Origin: an uncultured Prevotellaceae bacterium
GTDB taxonomy: Bacteria > Bacteroidota > Bacteroidia > Bacteroidales > Muribaculaceae
Length of the DNA: 64,000 bases
Reading direction: 5' to 3'
NCBI GenBank assembly: GCA_900318865.1
Contig: ONMF01000001.1
Location: 248,001-312,000 of the forward strand
A program made the position numbers and the translations under genes. Positions 22,781-31,403 of the stretch are shown here, in pieces. The notes under the pieces are model-generated. The model saw nothing but the letters and a program-made list of their open reading frames with translations, was not told where the DNA came from and made no database searches. How positions within the stretch are numbered: the first letter of the stretch is position 1; every line of letters begins with the position of its first letter.

Positions 22781-23695
22781 ATGGATTATCAACAAATTCT
22801 TGACGACATTTACCTGCAGGTGCAGTCACTGGCTGGCGTGGGACGGCAGGCCGACTACATCCCAGCCCTGGCCCAGGTAGACCCCGAGCAAATGGGCATG
22901 TGCCTGGAAACGCTCGATGGTGACCTGTTCGCCGTGGGCGACGCGCAGGTACGCTTTTCCATCCAGAGTATCAGCAAGGTCTTTGCGCTGGCCATGGCAC
23001 TGAGCATGGAGGGCGAGAACCTGTGGCAGCGCATGGGGCGCGAGCCGTCGGGCTCCACGTTCAACTCCATGGTGCTGCTCGAGGTGGAGCACGGCAAGCC
23101 CCGCAACCCGTTCATCAATGCGGGAGCCATCGTGATGAGCGACATCTTGCTGGAGCGGCTACCCAACCCTCACCGCGACTTCATTCACTTTGTGCGGGCT
23201 TTGGCGGGCAACGACAGCATCGCCTACAACCCCATCGTGGCCGAGAGCGAGCGCTCCCAGGGCTACCTGAACGCCGCCATTGCCAACCTGCTAAAATATC
23301 ACCACAACATCAAGGGCGACATCGAGCAGGTGCTGCGCTTCTACTTCTTGATGTGCAGTGTGGAAATGAGTTGTCAGGAACTGGCACACGCCTTCCTGGC
23401 CTTTGCCAACCACCGCCGCCCCTTCGACTACAACGGGGTGAAGCTCACTGCATCGCAGGTGAAGCGCATGAATGCCATCATGCAGACGTGCGGCTTCTAC
23501 GACGAAGCCGGCGAGTTTTCCTATCTGGTGGGATTGCCTGGAAAGAGCGGAGTGGGAGGCGGCATTGCGGCATTCTGCCCACAGCGCTACGGCGTGGCCG
23601 TGTGGAGCCCGCGCCTCAATAGCAAGGGCAACTCGGTGGTGGGAATGAAAGCGCTCGAACTGCTCACCACCGACACCGAGGAGTCGATATTCTGA
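22781..23695 (+). CDS. glsA: Glutaminase A
   Basis: A 304-residue serine-dependent glutaminase (beta-lactamase-like fold) that hydrolyses glutamine to glutamate and ammonia. The catalytic SxxK is at SISK (63-66) within FSIQSISKVFALAMAL, followed by NPFINAGAI (109-117) and the C-terminal LPGKSGVGGGI. I start at 22781 (MDYQQILDD). The frame stays open 20 codons further up, but those codons lie in the repeat promoter. It abuts the convergent MBL gene exactly, its stop ending at 23695. Confidence 0.95.
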   Translation: MDYQQILDDIYLQVQSLAGVGRQADYIPALAQVDPEQMGMCLETLDGDLFAVGDAQVRFSIQSISKVFALAMALSMEGENLWQRMGREPSGSTFNSMVLLEVEHGKPRNPFINAGAIVMSDILLERLPNPHRDFIHFVRALAGNDSIAYNPIVAESERSQGYLNAAIANLLKYHHNIKGDIEQVLRFYFLMCSVEMSCQELAHAFLAFANHRRPFDYNGVKLTASQVKRMNAIMQTCGFYDEAGEFSYLVGLPGKSGVGGGIAAFCPQRYGVAVWSPRLNSKGNSVVGMKALELLTTDTEESIF

Positions 23696-24337
23696 CTATC
23701 GCAAATAGGGATTATATTGTTTTTCGCGGCCAATGGTGGTGGCATCGCCGTGGCCCGAAACCACCATCGTGTCGTCGGGCAAGATGAAAAGCTTTGCCTT
23801 GATGCTTGCCACCTCGGTGTCCATGTCGCCGCCGGGCAGGTCCACGCGCCCCACCCCGCCGGCAAAAAGCGTGTCGCCCGCCACCACCACGCCACTCTGC
23901 GGCAGGTAGAAGCAAAGGCCGCCGGGCGAATGGCCGGGAGTGGCCAGCACATGGATTTCCTCGTCGCCCAGGCTCAACACGTCGCCATCGGCCAGCGGGC
24001 AGTCGATGTCTAACGGCTGGGCCGGCATCCTGAGCCTGAAGAATTGCACCTGCTCGGGCATGCGGCGCGCCAGCATCTCATCGTCGAGACTTGCCGCCAC
24101 AGGGCAGCCATAACGCGAGGCCAGCCACCGGGCCGACATCACATGGTCGATGTGCATGTGCGTGACGAGCACCATCTGCAAGCACAGGCCATGCTCATCG
24201 ATGAATTTCGTCACGGCGTCGCGCTCATAGTCCTTCATCATTCCGGGGTCCACCGCCATAGCCTGGCGTGAGGCCTCATCCCACAAGATGAAAGTGTTCT
24301 CCTCGAAATAGTTCACAACGAAACGGCTCACTTTCAT
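23696..24337 (-). CDS. MBL-fold metallohydrolase (glyoxalase II-like)
   Basis: A 213-residue metallo-beta-lactamase-fold hydrolase. The metal motif THMHIDH gives H60, H62, D64 and H65. Further ligands are in TPGHSPGG (about 134-141), GDTLF (about 154-158) and SGHGDAT near the end. It resembles short glyoxalase II-like thioester hydrolases, but the true substrate is unknown. The start overlaps the rsmG stop as ATGA, so it is co-translated with rsmG. Confidence 0.85.
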   Translation of the reverse strand: MKVSRFVVNYFEENTFILWDEASRQAMAVDPGMMKDYERDAVTKFIDEHGLCLQMVLVTHMHIDHVMSARWLASRYGCPVAASLDDEMLARRMPEQVQFFRLRMPAQPLDIDCPLADGDVLSLGDEEIHVLATPGHSPGGLCFYLPQSGVVVAGDTLFAGGVGRVDLPGGDMDTEVASIKAKLFILPDDTMVVSGHGDATTIGREKQYNPYLR

Positions 24338-24954
24338 AGCGGCAGATAAACAATTTTCTTGGTTTGGAAATAGGGCTCGGTGAAATAGGACGACACCTCA
24401 TCGACCAGCACCTCGCGGGCATACTTGGCCAGCTCGGCCGTGAGGTCTCCGCCCTTGAGACACAGCAGGCCGTTGGGAATGGAATTATCACCGCCGCGCG
24501 GCACCAGGCGGCGCACCAGCGGCACCATATCGGCCAGGTCCATCACGGCACGGCTCACCACGAAGTCGAAATGCCCTTTCACCTCTTTCACATCGCCGTG
24601 CTGCACCGTCACGTTCTCCAAGCCTAACTGCTGGGCTACATCTTGCGCCACGCGCAGTTTTTTCCCCACACGGTCCACCAGATGAAAGTGCACCTGCGGA
24701 TAATACACTGCCAGCGGCATCGACGGGAAACCGCCGCCGGCTCCCAAATCGAGCACGCGCGTGCCCGGCACAAATTGCACAAACTTCACCAACGACAACG
24801 AGTGAAGGATGTGGTTGACCTCCAGATTGTCGATGTCGCGCCGTGAAATGACATTGATTTTCGCGTTCCACTCGGGATAAAGTTGCTCCATCTGGGCATA
24901 CTGCGACCGTTGTAACTCGGTGAGCTCGGGGAAATATTTCAGAATGTGTTCCAT
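24334..24954 (-). CDS. rsmG: 16S rRNA (guanine-N7)-methyltransferase G
   Basis: A 206-residue SAM-dependent methyltransferase that modifies G527 of 16S rRNA. The SAM motif is VLDLGAGGGFP (67-77). Family traits include the N-terminal WNAKINVISRRDIDN and the C-terminal LLCLKGGDL. The length is typical. It lies in an operon: DUF3298 lipoprotein, 16 bases, rsmG, ATGA overlap, MBL hydrolase. Confidence 0.94.
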   Translation of the reverse strand: MEHILKYFPELTELQRSQYAQMEQLYPEWNAKINVISRRDIDNLEVNHILHSLSLVKFVQFVPGTRVLDLGAGGGFPSMPLAVYYPQVHFHLVDRVGKKLRVAQDVAQQLGLENVTVQHGDVKEVKGHFDFVVSRAVMDLADMVPLVRRLVPRGGDNSIPNGLLCLKGGDLTAELAKYAREVLVDEVSSYFTEPYFQTKKIVYLPL

Positions 24955-24970
24955 CTGTTAACGCTATCGA

Positions 24971-25822
24971 TTAAAAACGTGTCAGCACCGAGCCGTCGGC
25001 CGCCAGCGGCATCAACATCTCATAGGGCACTGTGATGCACGGCTCTCCCACGGCCTCCACCGCCAGTTCGTTAGGCAAGAAGCTCCATGTGAGGCCGGTC
25101 TCGTCAAAATAGAAATTCTGCGTCACGGTCAGGTTGTCCGAGTTGTAGAACCCCAGCTCGTTCAGCTGGTCGTCGCTGGCCACCTTGTTCTGGGCCAGCA
25201 ACTGGCGCTTGAGCAACTGGCACACGTCGGGCAACGATTCTTCCTTGAAAACCTTTCCCAAATCCACCGCATTGCCGTTCTGCAGGTCATAACTGTAATA
25301 ATGGTGGGCAATGGAGGTGACCTGGTCGTTCTTCTTCACCATCTCCACGCGGCAAAAAGTGACAACGCCGTGACGCTGACCGAAAATGTTGATGGTGGTG
25401 CTCGTGTTGTAACGATACACCGCCATCGCTGCATCATCATCGGCCATCGGGGCGGCCTGAACATCGGAATTCTGGCTCTGGGCTGTCATGTCGTACTGGT
25501 GCATGGTGTTCACTACGCTCAGCCGCATGGCATCGGGCAGCGACACACTGTCGGGGGCTTCAAGCACCGTCGAGGCAAACCAGCGCTGCACCTGCTCGAG
25601 TGTAGCGGCATCCACACACTGCACGGGGTAGCTGATGCTGGCCTCGGCACAGATTTCACAGCGCTCGCCATTAAGTTTCACAAAGGAGGTGGTGTCGGCC
25701 AGTTTGGTGGTGGCCACGGCCACGGTGTCCACTGCATGGTGCAGTCCGCCCTGCCCTCCACAGGCGGTACACATCATCAGCGCTGCAATCACTATAGCGA
25801 ATATCGAAATTTGAGATTTCAT
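24971..25822 (-). CDS. DUF3298 (RsiV-like) lipoprotein
   Basis: A 283-residue lipoprotein. The signal peptide ends MMCTAC with Cys21 as the probable lipidation site. The N-terminal half (about 45-190) fits the DUF4163/PdaC-like region (SISYPVQCVDA, ITFCRVEMVKKNDQ-like strands). The C-terminal part (about 190-283) is DUF3298: NAVDLGKVFKE, LKRQLLAQ, FYFDETGLTWSF and ITVPYEML. The fold is known from RsiV, where it binds lysozyme, but most Bacteroidetes members lack an anti-sigma region, as here. The function is unknown. It is first gene of the rsmG operon. Confidence 0.8.
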   Translation of the reverse strand: MKSQISIFAIVIAALMMCTACGGQGGLHHAVDTVAVATTKLADTTSFVKLNGERCEICAEASISYPVQCVDAATLEQVQRWFASTVLEAPDSVSLPDAMRLSVVNTMHQYDMTAQSQNSDVQAAPMADDDAAMAVYRYNTSTTINIFGQRHGVVTFCRVEMVKKNDQVTSIAHHYYSYDLQNGNAVDLGKVFKEESLPDVCQLLKRQLLAQNKVASDDQLNELGFYNSDNLTVTQNFYFDETGLTWSFLPNELAVEAVGEPCITVPYEMLMPLAADGSVLTRF

Positions 25823-25948
25823 CGCACGGGAATGTTGGTTTTGGTTTCAAACCACTAAATTACACATTTTTTATGGTTCACCAATGATGAATTGTGATTT
25901 TTTTTGACGAACTTTGCAGCCATCAAACCGTAACCACCACGATTCACA

Positions 25949-26785
25949 ATGGAATTAGGACAATATAACCAGCTCACTCTGAGCCGAATGGTCGATTTCG
26001 GCGCCTATCTGACCGACAACGAGGGCAACGAAGTGCTTCTGCCCAAGCGATACCTCACTGGCGACATGGCCATGGGCAAAAGTCTTCAAGTGTTTGTTTA
26101 TCTCGACTCCGAGAGCCGGCCTGTGGCCACCACCGAGACGCCACGTGCCGTGGTGGGCGACTTCGCATTGATGCGCGTCAAGGATGTCAATGCCGTGGGA
26201 GCCTTCCTCGACTGGGGGCTCACGGCCAAGGACTTGTTTGTCCCCTTCCGTGAACAGCGGGTGCGCATGCAGGCTGGCCGCAGCTATGTGGTGCACGTCT
26301 ATCTCGATGCGGCCACACAACGCATTGTGGCCAGCGCCAAGCTCGACCGCTTTGTGGGCAGGACACACGCCCATTATTACCACCGCCAGCGGGTGAACCT
26401 GCTGGTGGTGCAGCGCACCGAGCTGGGTTACAAGGTGCTGGTGGAAAACAGCCACTGGGGGCTGATTTACCAAAACGAGATCTACCGCGACGTGAATGTG
26501 GGCGACCGGCTCACAGGCTATGTGAAACAAGTGCGGCCCGACGGCAAAATCGACCTCACACTCGAAAAAATCGAGAAAATGCGTGTCGACGACTTGGCCG
26601 GCGTCATCATCAGCCACTTGCAGGAACACGGCGGCACGATGACGCTCACCGACAAGTCGAGCCCCGACGACATCCTGGCCGCCTTCAATTGCAGTAAGAA
26701 GGACTTTAAGAAGGCACTGGGCGCGCTCTACAAACAACACCGCATCACACTCAGTGGTGACGCGGTGTCGCTCAGTCGGCCTTAA
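25949..26785 (+). CDS. S1-like RNA-binding protein, CvfB family
   Basis: A 278-residue protein of the CvfB/YitL family. Tandem S1-type OB folds occupy about residues 1-210: VDFGAYLTDNEGNEVLLPKRYL, VGAFLDWGLTAKDLFVPFREQ and GLIYQNEIYRDVNVGDRLTGYVKQVRPDGKIDLTL. A winged-helix domain ends the protein (about 215-278, with ISHLQEHGGTMTLTDKSSPDDI). Members bind RNA and influence gene expression. It is monocistronic, divergent from the DUF3298 operon. Its -7 box (GAACTTTGC, 25910-25918) is imperfect. Confidence 0.88.
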   Translation: MELGQYNQLTLSRMVDFGAYLTDNEGNEVLLPKRYLTGDMAMGKSLQVFVYLDSESRPVATTETPRAVVGDFALMRVKDVNAVGAFLDWGLTAKDLFVPFREQRVRMQAGRSYVVHVYLDAATQRIVASAKLDRFVGRTHAHYYHRQRVNLLVVQRTELGYKVLVENSHWGLIYQNEIYRDVNVGDRLTGYVKQVRPDGKIDLTLEKIEKMRVDDLAGVIISHLQEHGGTMTLTDKSSPDDILAAFNCSKKDFKKALGALYKQHRITLSGDAVSLSRP

Positions 26786-26815
26786 GCCGCGGCATGGCTG
26801 CCGCCAGGCACAACA

Positions 26816-28183
26816 TCATTTCTTTTTCTTGGCATCCACATCGAGCACCATGCGCTTGTAGATGCGGTATTCGAAGGCCGGCAGCACCATTTCTTTGTCA
26901 AGGTTCACCACCCCGTCGTTCAGTAAGTCATCGTTCTTCACCGGGCGCCAATCGTCGGGCAAAGCCACTTTCTGCTCGCTGTTGCGCACATTCACCATCA
27001 CCAGGATCGTTTCGTCCTCATAGGTGCGGGTAAACATCAAGACATCTTTCTGGGGGTAGGCCTTGAGGTCACCGCGGCGCAACGCCGGATGGTTGTTGTA
27101 GATGCCGATGAGTTTCTTGTACTCCTGGTACATCTCGGGGTTTGCCGTCCAGTCAACGGGCACATAGTGGAAGAAGTTGATGGGGTCGGGATAGCCCACC
27201 TCTTGCGAGCCGTAAATGAGCGGGCCGCCCTTGAGCATCACCGCCGCCACCCAAGCGGCCATCGAGCCACGGGCATTGACGAATTGCTTCACGGGAGTGA
27301 TTTCATTCGAGTGGTCATGATTGGTGGTGAAACGCAGTTTCATCTTTCCATCGGGAATGCTGTCGTACTCCTCCTTGCTCGAGCGGAACAAGTCGCTGGC
27401 GGCCACACCGTCGTTGAACACCTTCACCAGGTCGTCCTTGAAATCCCAGGCGTAGTTCATGTCGAAACCGGCAGTGAAGTTGTCCACACGCTTGCCCTCG
27501 GCAAGCATCAGGATTTTGCGGGGCTTGGCTGCCTCGCGAAGCTGTCCGATGGCATCCTGCCAAAAGTCGACTGGCACCCAGTCGGCCACATCGCAGCGGA
27601 AGCCGTCAAGGCCCATGTCCACTATCCAGAACTTCATGGCATCAACCATGGCGGCACGCATGTCCTTGTTGTCGTAGTTCAGGTCGGCCACATCGTACCA
27701 ATCGGTGCCCGGCGGAAAAATGATGGCGCCGGTGGAGTCCTGTGTGTACCAGTCTTTGTGACCCTGGTCTTTGAGCCACAATGCATCCCAAGCGGTGTGG
27801 TTGCCCACCCAGTCGAGAATCACCGCCATGCCGCGATCATGGGCTGCGGCGGTGAGCCGCTTGAAATCATCTTTCGTTCCAAACTCGGGAGCCACTTCCT
27901 TATAATTCTTGATGGAGTATGGCGAATTCTTGCTTTTCTCCTCGCCGATGGGATAGATGGGCATAATCCATATCACATTCACGCCCAAATCCTTGATGGA
28001 GTCCAAGCGGGCCGTCACGGCATTAAGTGATTTCTCGGGCGCAAACACGCGGGGGTTGACCTGATACATCACCACCTCGGGTACATCGGGAAGTTGATAA
28101 TTGGTTTCCTGCTTGGCAGGATCGCAAGCGGTGAGCAACATGGCCAGCACCAGCGACGACAAGAATAATTTCATGTTTTTCAT
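26816..28183 (-). CDS. GH13 alpha-amylase family lipoprotein
   Basis: A 455-residue glycoside hydrolase family 13 enzyme anchored as a lipoprotein (LLTAC, Cys20). Conserved regions are DWVGNHT (124-130), GFRCDVA with nucleophile Asp198, MLAEG with acid/base Glu229, and TNHDH with Asp290. A C-terminal beta domain carries VMVNVRNSEQKVALPDDW. It cleaves alpha-glucans at the periplasmic or outer surface. It is the third gene after nfnA-nfnB (gap 31 bases) and so is probably co-transcribed with central redox genes, not placed in a starch locus. Confidence 0.92.
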   Translation of the reverse strand: MKNMKLFLSSLVLAMLLTACDPAKQETNYQLPDVPEVVMYQVNPRVFAPEKSLNAVTARLDSIKDLGVNVIWIMPIYPIGEEKSKNSPYSIKNYKEVAPEFGTKDDFKRLTAAAHDRGMAVILDWVGNHTAWDALWLKDQGHKDWYTQDSTGAIIFPPGTDWYDVADLNYDNKDMRAAMVDAMKFWIVDMGLDGFRCDVADWVPVDFWQDAIGQLREAAKPRKILMLAEGKRVDNFTAGFDMNYAWDFKDDLVKVFNDGVAASDLFRSSKEEYDSIPDGKMKLRFTTNHDHSNEITPVKQFVNARGSMAAWVAAVMLKGGPLIYGSQEVGYPDPINFFHYVPVDWTANPEMYQEYKKLIGIYNNHPALRRGDLKAYPQKDVLMFTRTYEDETILVMVNVRNSEQKVALPDDWRPVKNDDLLNDGVVNLDKEMVLPAFEYRIYKRMVLDVDAKKKK

Positions 28184-28214
28184 CGTTATTGGATATTGTT
28201 TCGGTTAATAAAAA

Positions 28215-29675
28215 TCACGACAATTGTTTATGCATGGCTTGCGCGGCACGGCGGCCGTCGCCCATGGCCAGAATCACCGTGGCGCCACCGCGCACAATGT
28301 CGCCACCGGCATAGAGGAACGGCACCGACGACTGCATGGTGTTGTCGTCCACCACGATGGTGTTGCGGCGGCTCACCTCCAGGCCGGGCACCGAGCGAGG
28401 TACCAGCTGGTTGGGCGACACACCCACGGCCACAATCACCAGGTCGACGGCAATGTCTTCCACAGCGCCTTCCACCGGCACCGGACTGCGGCGCCCCGAT
28501 GCGTCGGGCTCGCCCAATTCCATGCGCTGCACACGCATGGCACGCACGCGTCCACGTTCATCGCCCAGATATTCCACCGGGTTGTGGAGTGTCATGAATT
28601 CCACACCTTCTTCCTTGGCATGGCCCACTTCCTCCAGCCGTGCCGGCATCTCGGCCTCGCTGCGGCGGTACACAAGAATCACTCGTTCGGCACCCATGCG
28701 GCGCGCTGTGCGTGCCGAGTCCATGGCGGTGTTTCCGCCGCCCACCACAGCGATGACGCGGCCCCGCATCACGGGGGTGTCGCCACCGCGGCCGGCCTCC
28801 ATGAGATTGATGCGGGTGAGGTATTCGTTGCTCGACATCACTCCGCTCAAGTTCTCTCCGGGGATGTCCATAAAGCGCGGAAAACCTGCCCCCGATGCTA
28901 CAAACACTCCTTTGTAGCCCTGTCGGCACAGTTCGTCGATGGTGACAGTGCGGCCTATGATGCAGTTCTTCACAAACGTCACGCCCATTTGTCGCAGGCC
29001 ATCGATTTCATGGTCCACAATAGCATTGGGCAATCGAAACTCCGGAATGCCGTATTTCAGCACGCCGCCTATCTCATGCAGCGCCTCGAAAACGGTGACT
29101 TCATAGCCCAGTTTGGCCATGTCGCCGGCAAATGACAACCCTGCCGGGCCGCTGCCCACGACGGCCACTTTGATGCCGTTCGAGGCAGGACGACGGGCCG
29201 GTTCCTCGGCACCGTGCTCACGCTGCCAGTCGGCGGCGAAGCGCTCAAGGTAGCCTATGGCTACGGCAGGATGCTTCATCTTCAAGTGGATGCAGTGACT
29301 CTCGCATTGCTTCTCTTGCGGGCAAACACGGCCACACACTGCGGGCAACGAGCTGGTCTGCTTCAGCGTGGCGGCCGCCTGGGCAAAATCGCCGCGCTCG
29401 ATGTTCTTGATGAACTTGGGAATATTGATGCCCACAGGGCAGCCGGTCACACACTGCGGATTGTTGCAATCGAGGCACCGGGTGGCCTCGCGCATGGCCT
29501 GCTCGGCTGTGATGCCTCGGTTCACCTCTTCATTGCATGTGACACGGTATTGCGGATCGAGCTGAGGCATGGCCACACGCTCGATGGCAGTGCGCTCTTT
29601 AGGCGAGCGGCTGGCTCGCAGATCAACGCGCCACTGTTCGTCGCGCGACTGGATAATATCGTTGGTTTCGTCCAT
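28215..29675 (-). CDS. nfnB: NADPH-dependent oxidoreductase large subunit (NfnB / GltD-like)
   Basis: A 486-residue flavoprotein. Two [4Fe-4S] cysteine sets lie at C67, C70, C75, C79 and C114, C118, C124, C128. FAD binding is GSGPAG (174-179) and NADPH binding is GGGNTAMD (312-319). It resembles the glutamate synthase small subunit, but no large GltB subunit is near. The gene immediately before it encodes the NfnA-type partner, so it is best read as NfnB (SudA), the NADPH-site subunit of an NADH-dependent ferredoxin:NADP oxidoreductase that bifurcates electrons. Annotation as gltA or gltD is possible but less supported. Confidence 0.85.
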   Translation of the reverse strand: MDETNDIIQSRDEQWRVDLRASRSPKERTAIERVAMPQLDPQYRVTCNEEVNRGITAEQAMREATRCLDCNNPQCVTGCPVGINIPKFIKNIERGDFAQAAATLKQTSSLPAVCGRVCPQEKQCESHCIHLKMKHPAVAIGYLERFAADWQREHGAEEPARRPASNGIKVAVVGSGPAGLSFAGDMAKLGYEVTVFEALHEIGGVLKYGIPEFRLPNAIVDHEIDGLRQMGVTFVKNCIIGRTVTIDELCRQGYKGVFVASGAGFPRFMDIPGENLSGVMSSNEYLTRINLMEAGRGGDTPVMRGRVIAVVGGGNTAMDSARTARRMGAERVILVYRRSEAEMPARLEEVGHAKEEGVEFMTLHNPVEYLGDERGRVRAMRVQRMELGEPDASGRRSPVPVEGAVEDIAVDLVIVAVGVSPNQLVPRSVPGLEVSRRNTIVVDDNTMQSSVPFLYAGGDIVRGGATVILAMGDGRRAAQAMHKQLS

Positions 29676-29715
29676 AATGGTTCTGATTTATAAGTGGTCT
29701 GGTGGGGAATGATAA

Positions 29716-30495
29716 TCAATTGTTCTTCAATCGCATCAGCAACTCGTCGAAGTCGATTTGATGAGCGTCGAATTCGGGACCCTCCACACACACAAAACGC
29801 GTGCGGCCGCCCACGGTCACGCGGCAGGCACCACACATGCCTGTGCCGTCGACCATGATAGCGTTGAGCGACGCCTCGGTGGAAACCCCGTATTTTTTAG
29901 TGAGCAAGGCCACAAATTTCATCATAATGGCAGGGCCTATTGTCACGCAGTAGTCCACCTGCTCGCGCTGCAGCACTTGCTCCACGCCCACCGTCACCAG
30001 TCCTTGCTGGCCATAGGAGCCGTCGTCGGTCATGATAATCACGTCGTCGCTCGAGGCGCGCACCTCGTCCTCCAAAATAATCAAGTCCTTGGTGCGGCCG
30101 GCAAGCACACTCACCACACGGTTTCCGGCGGCTTTCATGGCACGGATGATAGGCAGCAGAGGCGCCACGCCCACTCCGCCTCCACAACACAGCACGGTGC
30201 CGTAGCGCTCGATGTGCGTGGTCTGGCCCAGCGGCCCCACCACGTCGGTCAACGCCTCGCCGGGATTGAGCGAACAGATTTTGCGGGTCGACTCCCCCAC
30301 AGCTTGCACCACCAGGGTGATGGTGCCGGCAGCCGGGTCGGCGTCGGCAATGGTGAGCGGTATGCGCTCGCCATGCTCGCCGCAGCGCACAATCACAAAG
30401 TGGCCGGCACGGCGCGAGCGGGCAATGAGCGGCGCTTCGACCACAAGTTTTGTCACCGCCGCCGAGAATGGTTGTTTACTTACGATTCTATTCAT
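29716..30495 (-). CDS. nfnA: FAD/NAD-binding oxidoreductase small subunit (NfnA / SudB-like)
   Basis: A 259-residue ferredoxin-NADP reductase-like subunit. The FAD domain covers about residues 1-100 (AGHFVIVRCGEHGERIPLTIAD). The NAD domain has CCGGGVGVAPLLPI (about 106-119). The C-terminus binds a [2Fe-2S] cluster through GTGMCGACRVTVGG and FVCVEGPEFDAHQIDF. I start at 30495 because the frame upstream crosses the promoter and is unlike the family. The gap to nfnB is 40 bases. Confidence 0.88.
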   Translation of the reverse strand: MNRIVSKQPFSAAVTKLVVEAPLIARSRRAGHFVIVRCGEHGERIPLTIADADPAAGTITLVVQAVGESTRKICSLNPGEALTDVVGPLGQTTHIERYGTVLCCGGGVGVAPLLPIIRAMKAAGNRVVSVLAGRTKDLIILEDEVRASSDDVIIMTDDGSYGQQGLVTVGVEQVLQREQVDYCVTIGPAIMMKFVALLTKKYGVSTEASLNAIMVDGTGMCGACRVTVGGRTRFVCVEGPEFDAHQIDFDELLMRLKNN

Positions 30496-30536
30496 GTGTT
30501 CAGGTTTACGGATAGTGAATGAGTGGTTAATTGCTA

Positions 30537-30544
30537 CAAAGATA
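30537..30544 (-). promoter_or_regulatory. -7 box of the nfnA-nfnB-GH13 operon
   Basis: TATCTTTG on the minus strand (CAAAGATA at 30537-30544), about 40 bases before the ATG. The -33 region is not clear. Confidence 0.55.
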
Positions 30545-30662
30545 ATGGATTTTTCGCATTCGCACCACTTTATTCGCCTTTTTTTCGTGCCCGCGGCATT
30601 GCCGGCGCCTTGGCACCGGATGGGACGCGCGAGTGGCGGCGCAACTTTACGGGGGGCTGTAT

Positions 30663-30693
30663 TTTGTAATTGAAATGTTTTTTGTAATTTTGC
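30663..30693 (+). promoter_or_regulatory. Promoter of the PASTA-rluD operon
   Basis: TTTG at 30663-30666, an 18-nt spacer, and TAATTTTGC at 30685-30693. The leader is about 18 nt. Confidence 0.6.
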
Positions 30694-30716
30694 ATTTTGA
30701 ATCTTGAGATAAAGGC

Positions 30717-31403
30717 ATGACAAACAAGAAAAAGACCAACTTGCTCGACCAGGCACGGGCCAAGCACCCCATTCTGCTCAACGTAGCGCTGATGATAGTG
30801 GCGGCCATCGCCATCGGTTACATAGCCCTGCTGTTTGTCGACGTGTTCACGTCGCACGGGCAGGAACGGCATGTGCCCGACGTGCGCAATCTCACTCTTG
30901 AGCAGGCTGTTGCCAAGCTCGATGCCGCCGGCCTGAAATGGGACATCAGCGACTCCACCAACTACGACGAGAGCCGCCGGCCGGGCACTGTGCTCGACCA
31001 AGACCCGAAAGCCGACAGCTATGTCAAGGCTATCCGCACCGTCTACCTCAAGGTCAACGCCATGCATGCACGCATGGTGGCACTGCCGCGTCTCACCGAC
31101 GTGTCGATTCGGCAAGGAATGGCACTGCTGCGCTCACTGGGCTTTAAAAACGTGACCATCGACAGCGTGGCCTCGCCCTACAAGGGACTCGTGCTTCAAT
31201 ACACCATCGACGGGCGGCACGTGGCACAGGGCAAGATGGTGGGCATCAACTCGGCGGTGCGCCTCACCGTGGGCGACGGCTCCATCGACATCACCGGCCC
31301 CGATGCTATCCTCGACTCGGCCACCATCGACTCCATCGAAGAGCAAAACTACCAAGCCGAACTGGAACGTATCGCAAAAGAATCCCGGTCGAACAATGAT
31401 TGA
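30717..31403 (+). CDS. Membrane-anchored PASTA-domain protein
   Basis: A 228-residue protein with a short basic cytoplasmic tail, one membrane segment (about 21-43) and a periplasmic part with two clear PASTA-like repeats: HVPDVRNLTLEQAVAKLDAAG (about 52-72) to VYLKVN, and LPRLTDVSIRQGMALLRSLG (about 121-140) to VRLTVGDG. PASTA domains can bind peptidoglycan fragments. No kinase or penicillin-binding domain is attached. It overlaps the rluD start by eight bases, the arrangement commonly seen in Bacteroidetes. Confidence 0.85.
   Translation: MTNKKKTNLLDQARAKHPILLNVALMIVAAIAIGYIALLFVDVFTSHGQERHVPDVRNLTLEQAVAKLDAAGLKWDISDSTNYDESRRPGTVLDQDPKADSYVKAIRTVYLKVNAMHARMVALPRLTDVSIRQGMALLRSLGFKNVTIDSVASPYKGLVLQYTIDGRHVAQGKMVGINSAVRLTVGDGSIDITGPDAILDSATIDSIEEQNYQAELERIAKESRSNND

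Noticed and set aside
28215..29675. Calling this gene the glutamate synthase small subunit
   Set aside because: No large glutamate synthase gene is adjacent, while an NfnA-type partner is immediately upstream.
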